DNA of 51,388 nt from RGIG1918 sp964570895 (GTDB lineage: Bacteria > Cyanobacteriota > Vampirovibrionia > Gastranaerophilales > Gastranaerophilaceae). The position numbers were made by a program, and so were the translations under genes. Shown piece after piece: positions 48,656 through 51,388 of the stretch (its first letter is position 1; the number at the start of each line of letters is the position of its first letter). Below the pieces are notes generated by a model, which saw only the letters and a program-made list of their open reading frames with translations, did not search any database and was not told the origin of the DNA. Location: NCBI GenBank assembly GCA_964570895.1, contig CAZMZD010000009.1, forward strand, positions 1 through 51,388. The letters are read 5' to 3'.

Positions 48656-50413
48656 TTAAGCTTTTTTGGAAGTTTTTTCGCATAGAATATTATTGTATTT
48701 TTTTATTTTTTCATACAGCTCGGGCTTTTCTTTGTCATAGCCTTTTGCTTTAAAAACTTTTTGCAAGCTATCCATAATGTTGAAGCCAAAGCCTTTTTCA
48801 AGCGCGGAGTGATATGCTTTTTGGAAATTTTCCGGAACTTTGTATGCATAGTTTTTTTCAGGGTGTATTATTTCGTTAAAACCTTGCATATCAAATCTTT
48901 CCCTGCGCCCGAAAACATCCATATAGAAAAATTGATTATTTTTTGACATCATAGGTTCTGCAAATTTAGCTTTTGAAAATTCCACAGGGTCTTGCAATTT
49001 GTTTGCATCAAGAGAAAGTTCTTCTGATAGTGGTTTTATTGCGCCTTGCTTATGGTTTTCGCGGCGTATTACGTATTTATCTTCATCCTCATCGTAATAT
49101 CTGATTCTTTCAATCTTGTTTTCTGCAATTTGCCTAAGTGGCTGCGGGTCATGGTTTCCAACCCCTAAAATATATTCATCAGGCGACCAACCTCTATTTA
49201 AAAATGCTTTGTTGTATCCCCACTTGTCCCCAGGCTCGTTATGCATATAAGTATTGCCGTATATTTTAACCCTGTCTTGCAGTGGCTTAATTAACGTATC
49301 ATCGCTATTAAACGCCTGAAAATCTTTTCCATCTGCGTCAAATTCATAAATCAAATTTTTCAAGTCAAAGTCTTCGCCCTTCACCTCTTTGACCCATTCT
49401 TCAATGTTTTTCAAGATTGAATCTTGCATGTATTTTCTATTTTTTTCTGCAATCTTGCGTTCGTTATCAGGTGTAATAACAGGAGTTACATAAGCCCAAG
49501 CGACATCAAAGCGGATAATATCATATCTTTTTGCATATAATTGAATTTTACGTTTTAAAAGCTTGTAAGCGTCGCTATCTTTGTCTAGGATTGTGTCATA
49601 GTCCAACGCGGGCAATTCCCAATCGGGCAGCCCTATGAAATGGTCTTTTTTAAATGCTTTTGGAAATGCTTTGACCTCGTCTTTTGAAAAACCGATTAAG
49701 CAATCCCCAGCGAGCTTTATGCCTTTTTTGTTTAATTCTTCTTTCCCTTTTTTCAAATGCTCATCGGCAAGAAATTGTTTGAATTTATAAAAATCAATAT
49801 CAGGTTCATCTTCTCTTTCAAAACTTAACCAATCATCATTTTCGCGCACGTAATCCGTGTATCGCTTTTTGAGTTCCGATGAGTCATCGAGTTTTTTAAA
49901 TCTTTCGTAAGCTTTTTTGAGTGCTGCGTTTTGTGCGCCATCGGCGTCCATTACGTTTTTAAAATTAACAATAGAATCTTTTTTTGGGCTCGTGTTGTTT
50001 TTGGCAATTTCGGTGAGCTCTTCTTTTGTGAGCAAGTTTTCATATTCAGGAGTTGTTAATAATTCAGGTGATATTTGATGGTTGCCAAGCCCAAGCGCAG
50101 AGCCGTTATACGCGCAATACATTCCGCTTGTGTCTTTGACTTGCCCCGCAGGTAAATCTTCTACGATATTAAAATCAAGATAATTATGCATATAATCAAA
50201 ATATTCTTGTGCTTTTGGGGAAGCTATGTGCCCTATTCCGGTGTTTAATTTGCTTGCTTGCGGTAAGCAAGAAGTCGGCATAATAAAAATTGATTTGCCT
50301 GTTTGCCCGACGGTTTCTTTAGCTTCTTTAAGTACCTTTTTGTAGTCTTTAAGTTCGTTTTGCGTGAGCGCTCTTTTAAACGCAATCGGTGTTTGGATTT
50401 TTGAAATTCGCAT
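48656..50413 (-). CDS. GH77-type 4-alpha-glucanotransferase-like protein with N-terminal tag
   Basis: 585 residues, ribosome site AGAGGG five bases before ATG. It starts MRISKIQTPIAFKRA, similar to the shared tag. MalQ-like blocks are in order: FIMPTSCLPQ (44-52), SALGLGNHQISPELL (105-119), GDCLIGFSKDEV (236-247), the nucleophile region IIRFDVAWAYVTPV (Asp303), IYEFDADG as a weak counterpart of EDLG, and GVGNHDPQP as the counterpart of GTHDN. It would rearrange alpha-1,4-glucans. The changes around the general acid are unusual, so activity is uncertain. Confidence 0.75.
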   Translation of the reverse strand: MRISKIQTPIAFKRALTQNELKDYKKVLKEAKETVGQTGKSIFIMPTSCLPQASKLNTGIGHIASPKAQEYFDYMHNYLDFNIVEDLPAGQVKDTSGMYCAYNGSALGLGNHQISPELLTTPEYENLLTKEELTEIAKNNTSPKKDSIVNFKNVMDADGAQNAALKKAYERFKKLDDSSELKKRYTDYVRENDDWLSFEREDEPDIDFYKFKQFLADEHLKKGKEELNKKGIKLAGDCLIGFSKDEVKAFPKAFKKDHFIGLPDWELPALDYDTILDKDSDAYKLLKRKIQLYAKRYDIIRFDVAWAYVTPVITPDNERKIAEKNRKYMQDSILKNIEEWVKEVKGEDFDLKNLIYEFDADGKDFQAFNSDDTLIKPLQDRVKIYGNTYMHNEPGDKWGYNKAFLNRGWSPDEYILGVGNHDPQPLRQIAENKIERIRYYDEDEDKYVIRRENHKQGAIKPLSEELSLDANKLQDPVEFSKAKFAEPMMSKNNQFFYMDVFGRRERFDMQGFNEIIHPEKNYAYKVPENFQKAYHSALEKGFGFNIMDSLQKVFKAKGYDKEKPELYEKIKKYNNILCEKTSKKA

Positions 50414-50619
50414 AAATACCCTCTTTTTTTATCTTGCTTACTTATAAAACTCCTAAAGATATTTTTTTGCTAGCAGCAGGGCGTGTTTGTATTCACCACT
50501 AATTGTTAAAAGCGATGTATAAAATTTGCCTGAAAACCGCTTTTGCTCTCTTTGAATGCAAAATTTAAGTTTTATTGGATTTTGTGTATAGGTATTTGAA
50601 TTTATGCTACAATTTTTTT

Positions 50620-51231
50620 ATGAAAAAGGTTTTATGTTTTGGCGATAGTAACACTTATGGATATATACCATCCACGCATGAAAGGTATGACAAAAACGTT
50701 CGCTGGACGGGTGTTTTGCAAAAATTATGCGGCTCTGGTGTGAAAATAATTGAAGCGGGGTGCAACAACAGAACGGCTTTTTGCGATAATTCTGTTGGCA
50801 TTATGCAAACAGGCGCAAAAATTTTCCCGATTTTTTTGTCGCCCGATTTGGATTATATAATAATTGCGCTTGGTATAAATGATATGCAAATGTGCTACGA
50901 ATTTGAAGAAATTGATATTAAAAATGGGGTTGAGAATTTAATTAATATGGCGCATAATGTGGCGCCATGTGCTGAAATATTGCTTGTGTGCCCGTGTGTT
51001 TTGACAAAAAATGTTCTTCTAAGCCCAATATTTTCACAAATGTTTAACCAAAATTCAATTGATAAGTCGCATAAACTTCCTAAAATATATTCTCTTGTAG
51101 CAAAAGAGAAAAATTGTAAGTACTTAGATTTAAATGCAATCACGCAAGTTTCGCAGCTTGATGGGCTGCATTATGAAGCCCATCAACACAAAATAATTGC
51201 AGAAAAAATATATGAATTGTTGATGAAATAA
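50620..51231 (+). CDS. SGNH/GDSL hydrolase
   Basis: 203 residues from the ATG at 50620; a longer reading from 50575 has no ribosome site and spoils the usual start. Block I is CFGDSNTYG (Ser10), block III GIND (85-88) and block V DGLHY (Asp181, His184). The closest type is the cytosolic arylesterase / acyl-hydrolase group that starts KKVLCFGDSNTYGY. An extended -10 (TGCTACAAT) ends six bases before the ATG, so the mRNA is probably leaderless. Confidence 0.9.
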   Translation: MKKVLCFGDSNTYGYIPSTHERYDKNVRWTGVLQKLCGSGVKIIEAGCNNRTAFCDNSVGIMQTGAKIFPIFLSPDLDYIIIALGINDMQMCYEFEEIDIKNGVENLINMAHNVAPCAEILLVCPCVLTKNVLLSPIFSQMFNQNSIDKSHKLPKIYSLVAKEKNCKYLDLNAITQVSQLDGLHYEAHQHKIIAEKIYELLMK

Positions 51232-51263
51232 GTTGCGGGATGTGTTTATGCGCGCCTTGCAAC

Positions 51264-51290
51264 CAAAAAACCACCCAATCTGGGTGGTTT
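51264..51290 (-). terminator. Terminator of tRNA-Ser
   Basis: AAACCACCC / GGGTGGTTT stem around ATCT; on the minus strand it is followed by T6. It lies just past the 3' end of the tRNA gene and could also end the SGNH transcript from the other side. Confidence 0.85.
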
Positions 51291-51296
51291 AAAATT

Positions 51297-51385
51297 CGGA
51301 GAAGCCGGGATTCGAACCCGGGAAGCAGATTACTCCACTTAACACCTTAGCAGGGTGCCGCTTTCAGCCACTCAGCCACTTCTCC
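51297..51385 (-). tRNA. tRNA-Ser (GCU)
   Basis: About 89 bases on the minus strand, with acceptor stem GGAGAAG / CTTCTCC and discriminator G. The anticodon loop CTGCTAA gives anticodon GCU. The long variable arm (GTGGAGTAATCTGCTTC) typical of tRNA-Ser is present, and the T arm is CCGGG-TTCGAAT-CCCGG. CCA is not encoded. Confidence 0.96.
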
Positions 51386-51388
51386 ACA

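Overview
The window is an AT-rich stretch of about 51 kb. Several features point to an uncultured gut relative of the Cyanobacteria, in the Gastranaerophilales / Vampirovibrionia (Melainabacteria) group. Many cytosolic-looking proteins start with a short motif such as ISFKGYDAAPIKNLYM, which I associate with that group. There is also a PDZ / radical-SAM / DUF512 protein of the type found in Cyanobacteria and Firmicutes, a zinc-type S14, a two-partner secretion pair, and T4P/T2SS-like parts. This assignment is inference from family knowledge; no database search was possible.

Layout. 1-435 holds the 3' end of a 23S rRNA gene, a complete 5S gene and its terminator. 436-1010 is non-coding and carries a broken second copy of the 5S 3' half plus terminator. 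1015-4014 (minus strand) is a decayed mobile-element remnant: two tandem fragments of a phage-type 'large polyvalent protein', each with a BECR/MuF-C-like nuclease domain and each cut by the same in-frame TAA. 4027-5887 (minus) encodes an EF-hand protein with a long 11-residue amphipathic repeat tail and an Asn-rich disordered protein. 5979-8148 (minus) is a pair of overlapping guanidine-modifying (deiminase-like) enzymes.

8232-16583 (plus) is the S10-spc ribosomal operon from rpsJ to rplR. It ends at a terminator directly after rplR, without rpsE, rpmD, rplO or secY. 16688-22455 holds a small orphan protein, a 100-bp palindromic element, pncC/cinA-C, a secreted beta-rich protein, a YhaM-type HD exonuclease, dxr, an SH3-like secreted protein and a class A beta-lactamase-like enzyme. 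22610-27856 (plus) runs from a diguanylate-cyclase-like protein coupled to hisF, through two LuxR-type response regulators and a pentapeptide protein, to a pair of paralogous secreted helical proteins.

27966-31758 (minus) is a hybrid histidine kinase - CheY - degenerate GspE/PilB operon. 31814-36918 is a divergent TpsB / TpsA secretion pair. 36992-41967 (plus) holds a TPR protein, rsgA, tRNA-Cys, a PadR regulator and the DUF512 radical-SAM protein. 42046-51231 is a mixed region rich in lineage-specific proteins: an EF-hand protein, an HExxH peptidase of lethal-factor type, PilC/GspF, a double cytidine-deaminase-fold protein, a SIMPL protein, a GH77-like glucanotransferase and an SGNH hydrolase. 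The window ends in tRNA-Ser(GCU).

The most interesting signals are three. First, a composite promoter upstream of three orphan genes (two TGTAAM half-sites one helical turn apart, then TAAAGTTT, then CGATAW), resembling a sigma-28 promoter with an activator site. Second, a repeated arrangement in which a -10 box ends exactly six bases before the start codon, implying leaderless mRNAs. Third, the shared short N-terminal tag on several unrelated enzymes, which could be a sorting or secretion signal.
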